Positions 1 through 8,895 are shown, counted from the stretch's first letter. The stretch: DNA of 43,596 bases from Deltaproteobacteria bacterium (GCA_019136325.1 JAGVUJ010000315.1:1-43596); one strand, 5' to 3'. Made by a program: numbers and translations. Notes: generated by a model not told the origin, from the letters alone.

Positions 1-150
1 AAATCCATGAAGCTGGAGGATTTTATCGAGTCGCATGATGTTTTAAACAATGTATACTATTTCTTCCGGTTCTGGCGCGGCAAAGGATTTAAATTTGCCG
101 TTGGTAAAGCGAAAGAATATTTTGTCCACAAAGAAAAGGTTCAGCCGTGA
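1..150 (+). CDS. C-terminal tail of a probable glycosyltransferase (partial)
   Basis: Frame 1 is open from the window edge to a TGA at 148-150, giving 49 residues of a protein that starts outside the window. Its end (a YYFFRFWRGKGFKF segment followed by a basic stretch) resembles the C-terminus of the next gene (SSYLFYKYWHNNGFKF followed by a basic stretch). The likely reading is therefore a tandem paralogue of that GT8 glycosyltransferase. No catalytic part is visible, so the family assignment rests only on this tail similarity and on the neighbour. Confidence 0.6.
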   Translation, partial: KSMKLEDFIESHDVLNNVYYFFRFWRGKGFKFAVGKAKEYFVHKEKVQP

Positions 151-215
151 CGGCGGAGGAAGCGCGGATTTGTGTTTATCATCAGATGAAGCTTCCGCGC
201 GCCGCAATGTTCGCA

Positions 216-244
216 TTGACATTTCCGCAACCTTTCAATAGGAC
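216..244 (+). promoter_or_regulatory. possible sigma70 promoter upstream of the GT8 gene
   Basis: A perfect TTGACA (216-221) is followed after 17 bases by a weak -10, TAGGAC (239-244). It lies in the gap between the partial upstream gene and the GT8 start at 337. The -10 matches only about half of the consensus, so this is tentative. Confidence 0.3.
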
Positions 245-336
245 ACGTCGATAGAAACTGAATACCGGCTTCATCCATGGCTCCGGGATAGTGTCAGGTT
301 TGAGCCGTGTTGATTAGCCGAGATGAGGATATTTGT

Positions 337-1299
337 TTGAGAAGAATTCCAGTAGCATTCATCTGCGACCGCCATTACGTCATTCCTACGGCGGTTGCCG
401 TTACGTCTCTGATTTGCAATAAAAGTCCGGACACATATTATGTTGTTTATATCATCACCACCGGTTTGCCGGAGGAAGACATAAACCGATTTTATGAATT
501 CAAAAATATCGGCGTCGATATTCATATCCTTACGGCATCCGTCGAAAAATTTAAAGATTTGCAGGATCACCCCCACGTCACCATCGCAACGTATCTGAAA
601 TTTGATTTACCCGAGTTCCTCTCTGATGAGCAGAAGGTGTTGTATTTAGACGGCGACATCATCGTACAAAAAGATTTGAATGATTTATTTGCAATCGATA
701 TCGAGGGGCATTATGCGGCTGTCGTCAAAGATTTGCCGCTGAAAGATAATTCTCTGAAGATTAAAAATTATTTTAATTCAGGCGTCATGTTGCTGAATCT
801 GAAATTGATGAGAGAGCATCATATATCCCGAACATTGTTGAATACGGCCCGGTCGGCATACACCCTGACATATCAGGATCAGGATTGTTTTAACATATGC
901 TTCGAAAAGAAAGTGAAATTGCTGCCGGTCGTCTATAATTATTTTTACGGATTATTTCTTCAGCAGCAAAAGCAATATCCCCTGGAGTACATCAACCAAT
1001 CGTTTGGAACACAGTACGCCTCCCATGAAGACATAAAGCAGAAGTCATACATTCTGCATTTGGTTGGTTACGATAAACCCTGGATTTATTCGTATAATGT
1101 TTTAATCCGTGAATGGGATGACTATTTTAAAAAATCCCCCTTTAAATTTCGCAGACTGAATAGAAAATCGATAAAATTAAAGGGATATGTTCTTTCCGTG
1201 TCATCATACCTTTTTTACAAATACTGGCATAACAATGGATTTAAATTCTTTCTGCACCAATTGCGAAAACGCGTATGGCGGAGGACGGCGCCGCAATAA
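337..1299 (+). CDS. GT8-family glycosyltransferase (LPS galactosyl/glucosyltransferase-like)
   Basis: The product should transfer a sugar from a nucleotide-sugar donor to a surface glycan in the cytoplasm. The protein opens with a GT8-type strand (RRIPVAFICDRHYVIP, then AVAVTSL). It has the metal-binding DxD motif as YLDGDII at about residues 105-107, an NSGVMLLNL acceptor-loop motif, a QDQD segment, and HLVGYDKPW near residue 241, where the His and KPW are the family's C-terminal donor-binding signature. I chose TTG at 337 because a GAGG box sits 8 bases upstream and the protein then begins at the conserved strand. The frame is open back to GTG at 307, but that adds only non-conserved residues. 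Donor and acceptor cannot be read from the sequence. Confidence 0.88.
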   Translation: MRRIPVAFICDRHYVIPTAVAVTSLICNKSPDTYYVVYIITTGLPEEDINRFYEFKNIGVDIHILTASVEKFKDLQDHPHVTIATYLKFDLPEFLSDEQKVLYLDGDIIVQKDLNDLFAIDIEGHYAAVVKDLPLKDNSLKIKNYFNSGVMLLNLKLMREHHISRTLLNTARSAYTLTYQDQDCFNICFEKKVKLLPVVYNYFYGLFLQQQKQYPLEYINQSFGTQYASHEDIKQKSYILHLVGYDKPWIYSYNVLIREWDDYFKKSPFKFRRLNRKSIKLKGYVLSVSSYLFYKYWHNNGFKFFLHQLRKRVWRRTAPQ

Positions 1300-1337
1300 G
1301 TCCGTGACCGGTTACCCATATCAGGGAGAAATAACGT

Positions 1338-2720
1338 TTGAAAAAAATAAGACATTTTCTTGCGCGTGCCACAGGCCGCAAATCAGCGGAGCAGGACAAC
1401 GTGCCTTTATCTCCCGCATCGGCATCCGTTGCGGGAGATGTGGCCGGGAAGTTGATCACTTTTAATGACAATGGCGCCTGGTGCTGGTATCAGGATCCGC
1501 GCGCCGTCGTCGATAAGGTCAACAATACGATTATTGTCGGCTCAGTGGCGGCAACGGAAGGGCCGGATGGTGGGAAGCGCGGCGGCAATATCGAAGCTGC
1601 GGTTTACGACATTACGACCGGCGTCTGTAACGTTGTTGTCCTGCACAAGAGGCTTCAGGCCGACGATCACAATGCACCCGCCTTTTTCATCCGCCCGGAC
1701 GGCCGGTACCTGGCCGTCTATACGAAGCACAACTGTGAAAAGCGCGCCTATTGGCGTATTTCCGCACGGCCGCACGATGCCGGCAGCTGGCAGCCGGAAA
1801 AAACGTTCAGCCTGGCCGGGCGCATCGGTAAAAGCCGCATCACTTATTCCAATCTACACTGTCTTTCGACGGAGAAAAGACTCTATAACTTCTTCCGTGG
1901 CATCAATAATGATCCGACGATGATGCGATCAAGCGATAACGGCAATACCTTTTCGTATGCCGGAAAGTTATTCACCCAAACATTGAAGGGGTATTCCAAT
2001 GCCTACGTAAAGTATGCGTCCAACGGTGTCGACCGCATCGATCTGATCTGTACCGAACATCATCCGCGGGATTTCAACAACAGCATCTATCACGGTTTTA
2101 TCCGGGGCGGGAAGCTCCACACCTCGGACGGCAACGTGACTGATGGTAACGTGTTCAGTGACCGGGGCCGCTCACAAACCCATTTGACCCGAGTGTTTGC
2201 TGCCGACAGTGTCTGGAACGGCGAAACCATGACACACGCCTGGACGACCGATTTGCGGTTGGATCAGGACGACCATCCCGTTGCGCTGATTACCTGCCGG
2301 GCGAACGATATCCCCGAAAACTCGACTTATGACGATCACCGCTTTTTCTACGCCCGCTGGAACGGCAGGCAGTGGATCGTCCATCCGGTTGCCAAAGCGG
2401 GGCCTTGCCTGTGGAGGCAGGAGGAGGATTATACGGGGCTGGGCTCGATCCATCCACATCATCCTGACACGCTGTATCTTTCCACTCCGATTGACCCGCG
2501 GAATGAATCGCCTCTGGCCCATCATGAAATCTTCAAAGGCGTGACGGAAAACGGCGGTGCATCATGGCGATGGACGCCGATAACGGAAAACTCCGGCGTC
2601 GATAATCTCCGTCCGTACATTCCCGTCTGGGATGCAGAACATACGGTCGTCATCTGGTTCCGCGGTATAATGACCGCCTCGCAACACTACCGTACGGCCA
2701 TGGTGGGAATCATTGAGTAG
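1338..2720 (+). CDS. BNR_4-type beta-propeller protein (sialidase/polysaccharide-lyase-like fold)
   Basis: A 460-residue protein starting at TTG 1338, with a GGGAG ribosome-binding site 9-13 bases upstream. After a basic N-terminus, the region from about residue 40 (LITFNDNGAWCWYQDPRAVV) matches the start of the BNR-repeat-containing family often called BNR_4. Blade-like signatures recur through the chain: RSSDNGNTFSYAG, the YHGFIRGGKL segment, DHRFFYARWNGRQW, and a C-terminal HHEIFKGVTENGGASWRW. Relatives adopt sialidase or ulvan/glucuronan-lyase-type propellers. I see no signal peptide. Whether it cleaves a glycan or only binds one is not decided. Its place between a GT8 transferase and a GXM-like methyltransferase suggests work on the same acidic polysaccharide. 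Confidence 0.75.
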   Translation: MKKIRHFLARATGRKSAEQDNVPLSPASASVAGDVAGKLITFNDNGAWCWYQDPRAVVDKVNNTIIVGSVAATEGPDGGKRGGNIEAAVYDITTGVCNVVVLHKRLQADDHNAPAFFIRPDGRYLAVYTKHNCEKRAYWRISARPHDAGSWQPEKTFSLAGRIGKSRITYSNLHCLSTEKRLYNFFRGINNDPTMMRSSDNGNTFSYAGKLFTQTLKGYSNAYVKYASNGVDRIDLICTEHHPRDFNNSIYHGFIRGGKLHTSDGNVTDGNVFSDRGRSQTHLTRVFAADSVWNGETMTHAWTTDLRLDQDDHPVALITCRANDIPENSTYDDHRFFYARWNGRQWIVHPVAKAGPCLWRQEEDYTGLGSIHPHHPDTLYLSTPIDPRNESPLAHHEIFKGVTENGGASWRWTPITENSGVDNLRPYIPVWDAEHTVVIWFRGIMTASQHYRTAMVGIIE

Positions 2721-2814
2721 CGTCATGACCGTTTTCCTATTCCGTCGTTATTTGTTATATGTAAACTTTCTGGTAACGAAAATGTCTGAGCTGTCATCTT
2801 AAAGGAGATAAAAA

Positions 2815-3444
2815 ATGTTTTCTCTTGCGCGGTTGACTATCACATTGGCCGCATTTCGGCCTTCATCTTTTAATATTGCTTTGATGAAGAGGTTGAATGG
2901 AATCCTTCTAAGCACGGAACAATTGAAAATCATTGCCGCGATTGTCCGAAGAAAGACTCCCTGTAATTTTTTGGTATTCGGTTTGGGCAATGACAGTTTG
3001 TTCTGGTCAGGTCTTAACCGGGACGGAGTCACCGTTTTTATAGAGGATAACAAAGACTGGTTTGAAAAGATTACAGGACGGTCAAAGGCGATCAAGGCTT
3101 TTCGCATTCATTATGATACGCAAAGAAAAGATTGGAGGACGTTTCTCGAAGATACCTCTCTGTTAAATACAACCTTGCCCGATAATGTGGAAAAAGAAAA
3201 ATGGGATATTATCCTGGTGGACGGACCTTCCGGTTGGAAGGACCATCAGCCGGGGAGGATGAAAAGTATTTTTCTTGCCTCAAGATTAATCGGGAAATCC
3301 GGTGACATCTTTGTCCATGATTGCGACCGTGAAGTGGAAGATGCTTTTTGCGGTAAATTTCTTGGAAAAGACAATTTGCAGATGGAAAACCGATCCCGTC
3401 TCGGATTTTTGAGACATTACCGGATGGTCAATGATGCGGGCTGA
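2815..3444 (+). CDS. DUF579/GXM-like polysaccharide O-methyltransferase
   Basis: A 209-residue protein with an AAAGGAG ribosome-binding site directly upstream of ATG 2815. It carries the hallmarks of the DUF579 (IRX15/glucuronoxylan 4-O-methyltransferase) family. These are a SAM-binding FLVFGLGNDSLFW loop, a strand ending in VFIEDN (acidic residue for the SAM ribose), the central WDIILVDGPSGW, the PGRM motif, and FVHDCDREVEDAF near the C-terminus. In plants this family 4-O-methylates glucuronic acid on xylan; bacterial members are little studied. The plant proteins have an N-terminal Golgi anchor, absent here, so a cytoplasmic role on a nucleotide sugar or lipid-linked glycan is plausible. 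The family call is firm; the substrate is inference. Confidence 0.82.
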   Translation: MFSLARLTITLAAFRPSSFNIALMKRLNGILLSTEQLKIIAAIVRRKTPCNFLVFGLGNDSLFWSGLNRDGVTVFIEDNKDWFEKITGRSKAIKAFRIHYDTQRKDWRTFLEDTSLLNTTLPDNVEKEKWDIILVDGPSGWKDHQPGRMKSIFLASRLIGKSGDIFVHDCDREVEDAFCGKFLGKDNLQMENRSRLGFLRHYRMVNDAG

Positions 3445-3484
3445 CAAAGGCATTTCCCATCTGTGATGAAAAAATTTCTCAGGT

Positions 3485-3521
3485 CGGGATGAAGGAGCAT
3501 GCCCCGCAGAACCTCATCCCG
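3485..3521 (+). terminator. possible terminator hairpin after the DUF579 gene
   Basis: CGGGATGA (3485-3492) pairs with TCATCCCG (3514-3521), and two more G-C pairs are possible inside. The sequence after it is AT-rich but lacks a clean T run. It lies 40 bases past the stop codon and just before the next promoter. Confidence 0.4.
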
Positions 3522-3532
3522 CCAAAATTTAT

Positions 3533-3561
3533 TTGACGTATATACATTAATTGGTTATAAA
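3533..3561 (+). promoter_or_regulatory. strong sigma70-type promoter for the lipoprotein gene
   Basis: TTGACG (3533-3538) and TATAAA (3556-3561) are separated by exactly 17 bases, each matching consensus at 5 of 6 positions. Transcription would start near 3568 and leave a leader of about 155 bases before ATG 3726. I found no known riboswitch pattern in that leader. Confidence 0.7.
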
Positions 3562-3725
3562 TGAAGCACAGGTTTTTTCGCTGGATACCGGAGTCCCAAT
3601 CTGAAGTAGCATGAAAAGCTCAATATTCGCTAAAGCTCATACCGTTCATCTCTAATGAAAACGCGGAAAACAAAATCTGAATTCAAACAACATAAAATAA
3701 AAAAATAAAAATAGAGGAGCAGCTT

Positions 3726-4823
3726 ATGAAAAAAATAAAATCGATGGTATACTTGTTGTTGATAGTTTTGCTCGGCCTGTCATTGAACACATGCGGTGGC
3801 GGCGGCAGTGATGACCTTGACGATCTCATCGATGATCTTACAGGACGGCACGCTATTTCCGGGACCGTAAGCGGTGCGGTTGCAGGCGGTGTAACCATCA
3901 GGTTAACAGACGCGGATAGTGATACGGAAACCACAATCACCGCAACCGATGGAACTTACGCGTTCGACGGTCTGGCCGACGGAACGTACACCGTTACACC
4001 CGTATTGACCGGTTACACCTTCACTCCAACCAGCAGATCAATCGTCATTGACGGAGCGGATATGACGGCGAACTTTGTAGCAACCTCTTCGAGCGCGACA
4101 ACACGCTATTCGCAGTCCGATCTTCAGGCAACATGGGATGTGCAGATTCTGGAAGCCGGCGACATCAACAGTTGGGGACGTTACAACGTCACCGTCAGCG
4201 CCACGGGCGGCATCACGTTCAACAGTTGCCAGGATTCAACGGGAAGCACCACTTGCCCGGCGGGTCCGATTGTCTGGACCATTAATCCCAACACCGGCGT
4301 TATTACAGAAACCAATAACGGCGTTGCCACGGACGGTCATTATGCCATTACCCTGAACAAAAACTTCATTGCCGGAACAGCATCGGGCAGCTCGCAGTTG
4401 TTCATTGCTCAGAAAAGAGTATCGGGGGTGACCTACAGCAACAGCGATTTGCAAAGCAAACATTTTGTTACTCATACGCTGATGCTGATGGCCGGCGGTG
4501 AAGAGAAATGGCTTCATGAAGCGGGATACACCAATGCCTCCCGCGAGGTGACCATAACCCGTTCGACGGATCCCGACGGCACGGATAATACGACGAGAGT
4601 GCAGAATGTTACTCTTTCGGTGGATGCCAACGGCATTGTGACAATGAGCGGCGATGCGCCCGCTTCTTACAGAGGCTTCCTGTCTTACGACAAAAAAACC
4701 ATTGTGGGCACATTTACAGAAGAGGGCGACTTGTGGCCGGCACGTGGATCGATCACATCCTGGCAGTCGGCGATGTGGCCTTCTGGGCGCATCAGAACAT
4801 TGCCATCAACAACACCGGTGTGA
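3726..4823 (+). CDS. CnaB-like domain lipoprotein, N-terminal part (frameshifted gene)
   Basis: ATG 3726 follows a GAGGAGC ribosome-binding site. The N-terminus is a lysine-rich signal peptide with a hydrophobic core ending at a lipobox-like LSLNTC, followed by a glycine/aspartate linker, so the protein is probably an outer-membrane or surface lipoprotein. Residues about 43-118 form a CnaB/carboxypeptidase-regulatory-like beta-sandwich (GTVSGAVAGGVTIRL to YTFTPTSRSI). Two beta-rich repeats follow (SDLQATWDVQILEAGD and SDLQSKHFVTHTLMLMAGGE). The true frame appears to end near 4736. Beyond that this frame gives unrelated residues up to 4823, while the homologous continuation lies in another frame (see 4733-5491). 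Restoring one G near 4736 yields a single protein of about 588 residues. Confidence 0.8.
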   Translation: MKKIKSMVYLLLIVLLGLSLNTCGGGGSDDLDDLIDDLTGRHAISGTVSGAVAGGVTIRLTDADSDTETTITATDGTYAFDGLADGTYTVTPVLTGYTFTPTSRSIVIDGADMTANFVATSSSATTRYSQSDLQATWDVQILEAGDINSWGRYNVTVSATGGITFNSCQDSTGSTTCPAGPIVWTINPNTGVITETNNGVATDGHYAITLNKNFIAGTASGSSQLFIAQKRVSGVTYSNSDLQSKHFVTHTLMLMAGGEEKWLHEAGYTNASREVTITRSTDPDGTDNTTRVQNVTLSVDANGIVTMSGDAPASYRGFLSYDKKTIVGTFTEEGDLWPARGSITSWQSAMWPSGRIRTLPSTTPV

Positions 4824-5491
4824 TGACGTTCAGCAACTGGGTGGATAATGACACCGCGATATCCGGACCTGATGCGACGGAAACCATCGCCATCGGTTCG
4901 ACGGGCACGGCCACGATACAGGGAACCGATTTCCACGGCCAGTTATCCTACGACGGCCAGTTCCTGATTGGAACGCGTACCATGGATTTAGGTTCGGAAG
5001 AAGCGTATGTATTCCATGTGAGCATCCTGTCTGCTGCGGGTTCGACATCCACTACAACCTACAACCTGTCGGGTACGGTCAGCGGCGCGACATTAGCCGA
5101 TGTCATCATCACCCTTACGGGAGCAACGACAGCCTCCGCCACAACGTCATCCAGCGGCGCATTCAGCTTTACGGGATTGGCGAACGGCAGCTACACGCTG
5201 ACACCGGCGAAAACCGGTTACACTTTCACCCCGTCCAGTTTGCCCGTAATCATCAGCGGCGCCAATGTAACCGGCAGCAACTTTACGGCGACCAGTTCAT
5301 CCAGCGGTGATCAGTGTGCCGTATGGGATGACTATGTTGCCAATCATTGCTGCACGACACAGAACAATGTTCAGGTCGTGGCGATTCCGGTGCCGCAGAG
5401 TTGCGGATGTCCTGCCGGTACAACGGATGTGGGAGACGATACCATAACCGCGGGCGGTCCTTACGATTTGTGCGACTGCAATTGCGATTGA
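4733..5491 (+). CDS. CnaB-like domain lipoprotein, C-terminal part (frameshifted gene)
   Basis: This continues the gene begun at 3726, displaced by one base. It has no start codon or ribosome-binding site of its own. Its first residues (AGTWIDHILAVGDVAFW) align with the repeat ATWDVQILEAGDINSW in the first part, which places the break at 4734-4740. It contains a third beta repeat and a second CnaB-like domain (LSGTVSGATLADVIITL to YTFTPSSLPVII). A cysteine-rich tail of roughly 50 residues with eight cysteines follows, ending in CDCNCD. The tail could be disulfide-bonded or bind metal. The gene is followed by a strong terminator. Confidence 0.75.
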   Translation: MAGTWIDHILAVGDVAFWAHQNIAINNTGVMTFSNWVDNDTAISGPDATETIAIGSTGTATIQGTDFHGQLSYDGQFLIGTRTMDLGSEEAYVFHVSILSAAGSTSTTTYNLSGTVSGATLADVIITLTGATTASATTSSSGAFSFTGLANGSYTLTPAKTGYTFTPSSLPVIISGANVTGSNFTATSSSSGDQCAVWDDYVANHCCTTQNNVQVVAIPVPQSCGCPAGTTDVGDDTITAGGPYDLCDCNCD

Positions 5492-5520
5492 TAAAAAGGT
5501 CTCTGTCGCGAAAGAAATGA

Positions 5521-5549
5521 ACTGGGGGTATCGTACCCCCAGTTTTTTT
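5521..5549 (+). terminator. intrinsic terminator after the lipoprotein gene
   Basis: ACTGGGGGTA (5521-5530) and TACCCCCAGT (5534-5543) form a perfect 10-bp stem with a TCG loop, followed by a run of seven T (5543-5549). It lies 30 bases past the stop codon. Confidence 0.93.
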
Positions 5550-5594
5550 GATCTAACCAAATCTTTTAAAATATTTTGCTGTGTAATGTTGAAA

Positions 5595-5623
5595 TTGACA
5601 GCGGTAAAGGGTTGATGTACAAA
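5595..5623 (+). promoter_or_regulatory. sigma70-type promoter for the AsmA-like gene
   Basis: A perfect TTGACA (5595-5600), a 17-base spacer and TACAAA (5618-5623). It lies between the terminator at 5521 and the TTG start at 5656, giving a short leader of about 25 bases. Confidence 0.6.
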
Positions 5624-5655
5624 AGTCTTAATAATTCTAAAAAAGGCGCCCTTCA

Positions 5656-8600
5656 TTGACTGTAAAAAGAAAAATTATTCTCGCCGTCGTCCTTTTAGCG
5701 GTGATTGCCGTCGCCGCAGTGTTGACGCGCGCCTGGTTTTATGCCGCGGAAAAGATTTCACAGCCGGACAGTTACAGGGAATACATCACAAAAACCGTCA
5801 GCGAAAAATTGAATCGTGCGATCTCTTATGAGAAGAGCGCGGCCTCACTGACGGTGCGCAACGGTTTGTCGTTTCATTTTACCAATCTGGTCATCAGGGA
5901 CAAGGATGGCGTCTCCGATTTTTTAAGGGTGGATAAAGCGCTGGTCCGGATCAACATCCTGCCGCTTTTAAGAAATCGCCTGGTTTTCGGGGAGCTTGTT
6001 CTGGATCGCCCCCGTGTTTCTTTAAAGCGCGACAGTTCCGGCGTGCTGAATATTGCCGATCTTCTGATACGCAAAGAGGATAAGAAGGCGCCGAAAATCC
6101 GGAAAATTATCATTCACAATGGGTCGGTTGTTTTTGCGGATCAGGCGGCGGACCCGGCCGGCCTTCTGACGTCGCTGGAAAATCTGGACGGCCGGATAAC
6201 CGCGCTGTTCTGGACGAACCGATATCGTTTTCATATCACGTCGTTTATTCTTGAAAATAAAAACAGGGCTGCCGTGGAATTGAGCGGTTTGTTCAGACCC
6301 GCTTCGTCAGGAAAGCCTGTGTATGAGAGTAAAGTGCGGGCGTCGGTTCATTTGAAGGATGCGAATTTGAACCATTATAATGCGTATCTGAGGACCTACA
6401 CGCCCATTGAGCAAGTGTCCGGCAAATTAAGAATGGATATGACGTATTCGGGGCGGTTTTCGGATTTTAAATCGAAAGGGACGGTTACAATAAAAAACGC
6501 GTCTCTTTTTTATCCCGGCGTTTTTACAGGTTATGTCCAGCCGAAGATTGTTGAAGCGAATTTTTCTATGAAGCGCGACAGAGAAAGTCTGCGCGTGGAT
6601 GTCGGAAGGCTGGCGGTTGATAAATTCAACGCGAAGGGCCGCTTTGAAATGGACGATCTGGATAAGAAGGACCCGCTTTTGAAAGCGTCAGCCATCACCA
6701 CTATGTTCCAGTTGAAAGACGTCAAATCCTATGTGCCGTGGGGCATTATTCATAAAGGCGTGGGGGATTTTATTCAAGAGCATATCAAGGATGGCAAGTT
6801 CCGGCTTATCGAAGGGAAGTTAAAGGGCCGGTTGAGCCAGATTGCCAACATCAATGGTAAGGAAGGCGTCGATGTGCTTTCCATTACCGCCGAGGTGGAT
6901 AAGGGTGTTTTTGAAGTGGTTCCTTCTGCTCCGTCATTTAATAATATCCGGGGCATCCTGGAGCTGAAGAGACGGCAGTTTTCTCTCAAAGATATCCGGG
7001 CGTATTTCGGCAAGTCGCCCTGTACGATGGAAGGCAGCATTTCCGATTTTGCCCGACCGGAACCCAATATATACACCGCTTACATGAAGGTTCAGCCGGT
7101 TCGCGATGACGTGGTCTGGCTGCTGGGCGAGAAAACCTTCAATGACATGGATTTCCGGGGGGTGTCGCTTCTCACGCTTTCGGGAAAAGGTCCGGATAGC
7201 GCGTTCCGGATCAAGGCCCACTGGGATCTGACCGATGCCGCTTACGCATTTCCCGGCGTTCTGGAAAAACCGCGGTCCGGGAAAAATCAGTTTACGGCCG
7301 ATCTGGTGATTGATGATCAGGCGGTCGATTTTACATCGTTTAAACATGTTATGCCGCCGGTGACTATCACAGGGAAAATGATGCTGCGCTATGAGGGGGA
7401 CTCTCCCGCATCGTTCACCATCCAATCCGGGACGGTTGATATTCGTGAAGCAACTCCGTTGCTGCCGTTGCTGAAAAAATTTGATCCGACGGGCACGGCA
7501 AAGATTTCCGTCGCCGGTCGGGGCAATCTCAACGAGCCGTCTTCGCTGCAGTGGAATGGGAACATTGCTCTGAAAAATGTTTCGCTGGCGGTGTCCGACA
7601 AATTCAGCCGGGTGCAGGGTCTGACGGGCAATCTGTCTTTCAAAAACAGATCGATGCAGACATCGCTGTTCAGAACACAAATCGGACGCGGTAAAATTCA
7701 GGGCAATTTCTGGATGGAAGACTTCAGCGATGCCAGGGTGTTCTGCCGGCTCAGTGCCGATTCAATCGGGGCTTCGGATTTGGGCCTGCAAAGCGCCAAA
7801 GGCGATGTCATGCTGCGCGATGTCAGGGGGCAATTATCGTTTGACGATGAACTTGTCCATGTGGAGCGTCTGCAATTCGGAGCGGGAACATCAACGTTTT
7901 CCCTGTCGGGAGATATTACGGATTTCGACTTGCCCAAGATCACACTGGAACTGAGTTCCATGTATGTCCATTCTGACGACTTGAACCGTCTGATGTCTCT
8001 GCATTATCCCTCGAAAGATCAAAAGACCAAATCAACCATGGACCTGAATGCCGTTTTGCTGCTGGATGGAGGGACCTTTGGCGATGCGCCATTCCAGAAA
8101 CTGTACGCGGCTTTGAAGTTGAAGAACAACATCCTGGATGTCGATGAGTTGGAAATGGGAATCTTTGACGGAAAGTTCAAGGCCAAAGGCAGGGTTTATT
8201 TGACGGCGGGCGGTCAGAATCGTTATGACGCGAATGTTACCGTCGATAAAATGTCGCTGGAGAAACTTCAGCAGTATCTGGAATTGGGTGATCGCACGGT
8301 TACCGGAAATTTATCCCTGTCCGCCAATATTTCGATGAGCGGCGGTAATGCCGAGGAGCTCAAGCAGTCCGCGATGGGAACCGTGACGGTCCGGGCGGAA
8401 AAAGGTGTTTTGAAAAAGTTTTCCGTTCTGTCCAAGATATTTTCCCTCCTGAATGTTTTTCAACTGGCGAAACTGCAACTGCCGGATATGGCAAAGGGCG
8501 GCATGCCTTACAGCGCGATCACGTTTCACGCTTCTTTAAAAAATGGCGTCATTGTTACGGAGGATTTCTTTATTGACAGCAATGCGATGCAGATTTCCGG

Positions 8601-8895
8601 TTCAGGCCGGGTTGACGTCCTCCAGAAGAGACTTGATTGCATTGCGGGGGTTCATCCGTTGCAGACATTGGATGTCATTGCGTCCAGGATTCCTATTGCC
8701 GGATGGATCATCACCGATGAAAGAGGCAAATTGATTACCGCTCATTTCAAGATCGACGGGACATGGGATGATCCGAAAGTGACGACGATGACGGCGAAAT
8801 CCATCGGGAAAGGAACGTTGGATATTTTCCGGCGCATTTTCCGGTTGCCGGAGAAGCTCATCACCGATACCGGAGAAGTGATTCTGGGACATTGA
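5656..8895 (+). CDS. AsmA-like envelope protein (YhdP/TamB-type bridge protein candidate)
   Basis: A 1079-residue protein. A basic N-terminus precedes one membrane helix (about residues 5-27), then an AsmA-type N-terminal region (LPLLRNRLVFGELVLDRPRVSL, then a VLNIADLL segment). A very long stretch of alternating beta strands follows, then an AsmA-like C-terminal domain (about 850-1070: AEKGVLKKFSVLSKIFSLLN to FKIDGTWDDPKVTT) typical of AsmA_2/YhdP proteins. Such proteins form hydrophobic grooves that span the periplasm and move phospholipid towards the outer membrane. One inner-membrane anchor with the bulk in the periplasm fits. The start is TTG with only a weak AAAGGCG box upstream. The gene appears monocistronic. 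Confidence 0.85.
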   Translation: MTVKRKIILAVVLLAVIAVAAVLTRAWFYAAEKISQPDSYREYITKTVSEKLNRAISYEKSAASLTVRNGLSFHFTNLVIRDKDGVSDFLRVDKALVRINILPLLRNRLVFGELVLDRPRVSLKRDSSGVLNIADLLIRKEDKKAPKIRKIIIHNGSVVFADQAADPAGLLTSLENLDGRITALFWTNRYRFHITSFILENKNRAAVELSGLFRPASSGKPVYESKVRASVHLKDANLNHYNAYLRTYTPIEQVSGKLRMDMTYSGRFSDFKSKGTVTIKNASLFYPGVFTGYVQPKIVEANFSMKRDRESLRVDVGRLAVDKFNAKGRFEMDDLDKKDPLLKASAITTMFQLKDVKSYVPWGIIHKGVGDFIQEHIKDGKFRLIEGKLKGRLSQIANINGKEGVDVLSITAEVDKGVFEVVPSAPSFNNIRGILELKRRQFSLKDIRAYFGKSPCTMEGSISDFARPEPNIYTAYMKVQPVRDDVVWLLGEKTFNDMDFRGVSLLTLSGKGPDSAFRIKAHWDLTDAAYAFPGVLEKPRSGKNQFTADLVIDDQAVDFTSFKHVMPPVTITGKMMLRYEGDSPASFTIQSGTVDIREATPLLPLLKKFDPTGTAKISVAGRGNLNEPSSLQWNGNIALKNVSLAVSDKFSRVQGLTGNLSFKNRSMQTSLFRTQIGRGKIQGNFWMEDFSDARVFCRLSADSIGASDLGLQSAKGDVMLRDVRGQLSFDDELVHVERLQFGAGTSTFSLSGDITDFDLPKITLELSSMYVHSDDLNRLMSLHYPSKDQKTKSTMDLNAVLLLDGGTFGDAPFQKLYAALKLKNNILDVDELEMGIFDGKFKAKGRVYLTAGGQNRYDANVTVDKMSLEKLQQYLELGDRTVTGNLSLSANISMSGGNAEELKQSAMGTVTVRAEKGVLKKFSVLSKIFSLLNVFQLAKLQLPDMAKGGMPYSAITFHASLKNGVIVTEDFFIDSNAMQISGSGRVDVLQKRLDCIAGVHPLQTLDVIASRIPIAGWIITDERGKLITAHFKIDGTWDDPKVTTMTAKSIGKGTLDIFRRIFRLPEKLITDTGEVILGH

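Noticed and set aside
3568..3725. Possible riboswitch in the long leader of the lipoprotein gene
   Set aside because: I looked for c-di-GMP (GEMM) and other common patterns. The conserved core sequences are absent, so I do not call one.
6934..7680. 248-aa open frame on the minus strand inside the AsmA-like gene
   Set aside because: It lies wholly opposite a well-supported gene, has a low-complexity, arginine- and histidine-rich translation, and shows no ribosome-binding site or family motif. It is an antisense shadow.
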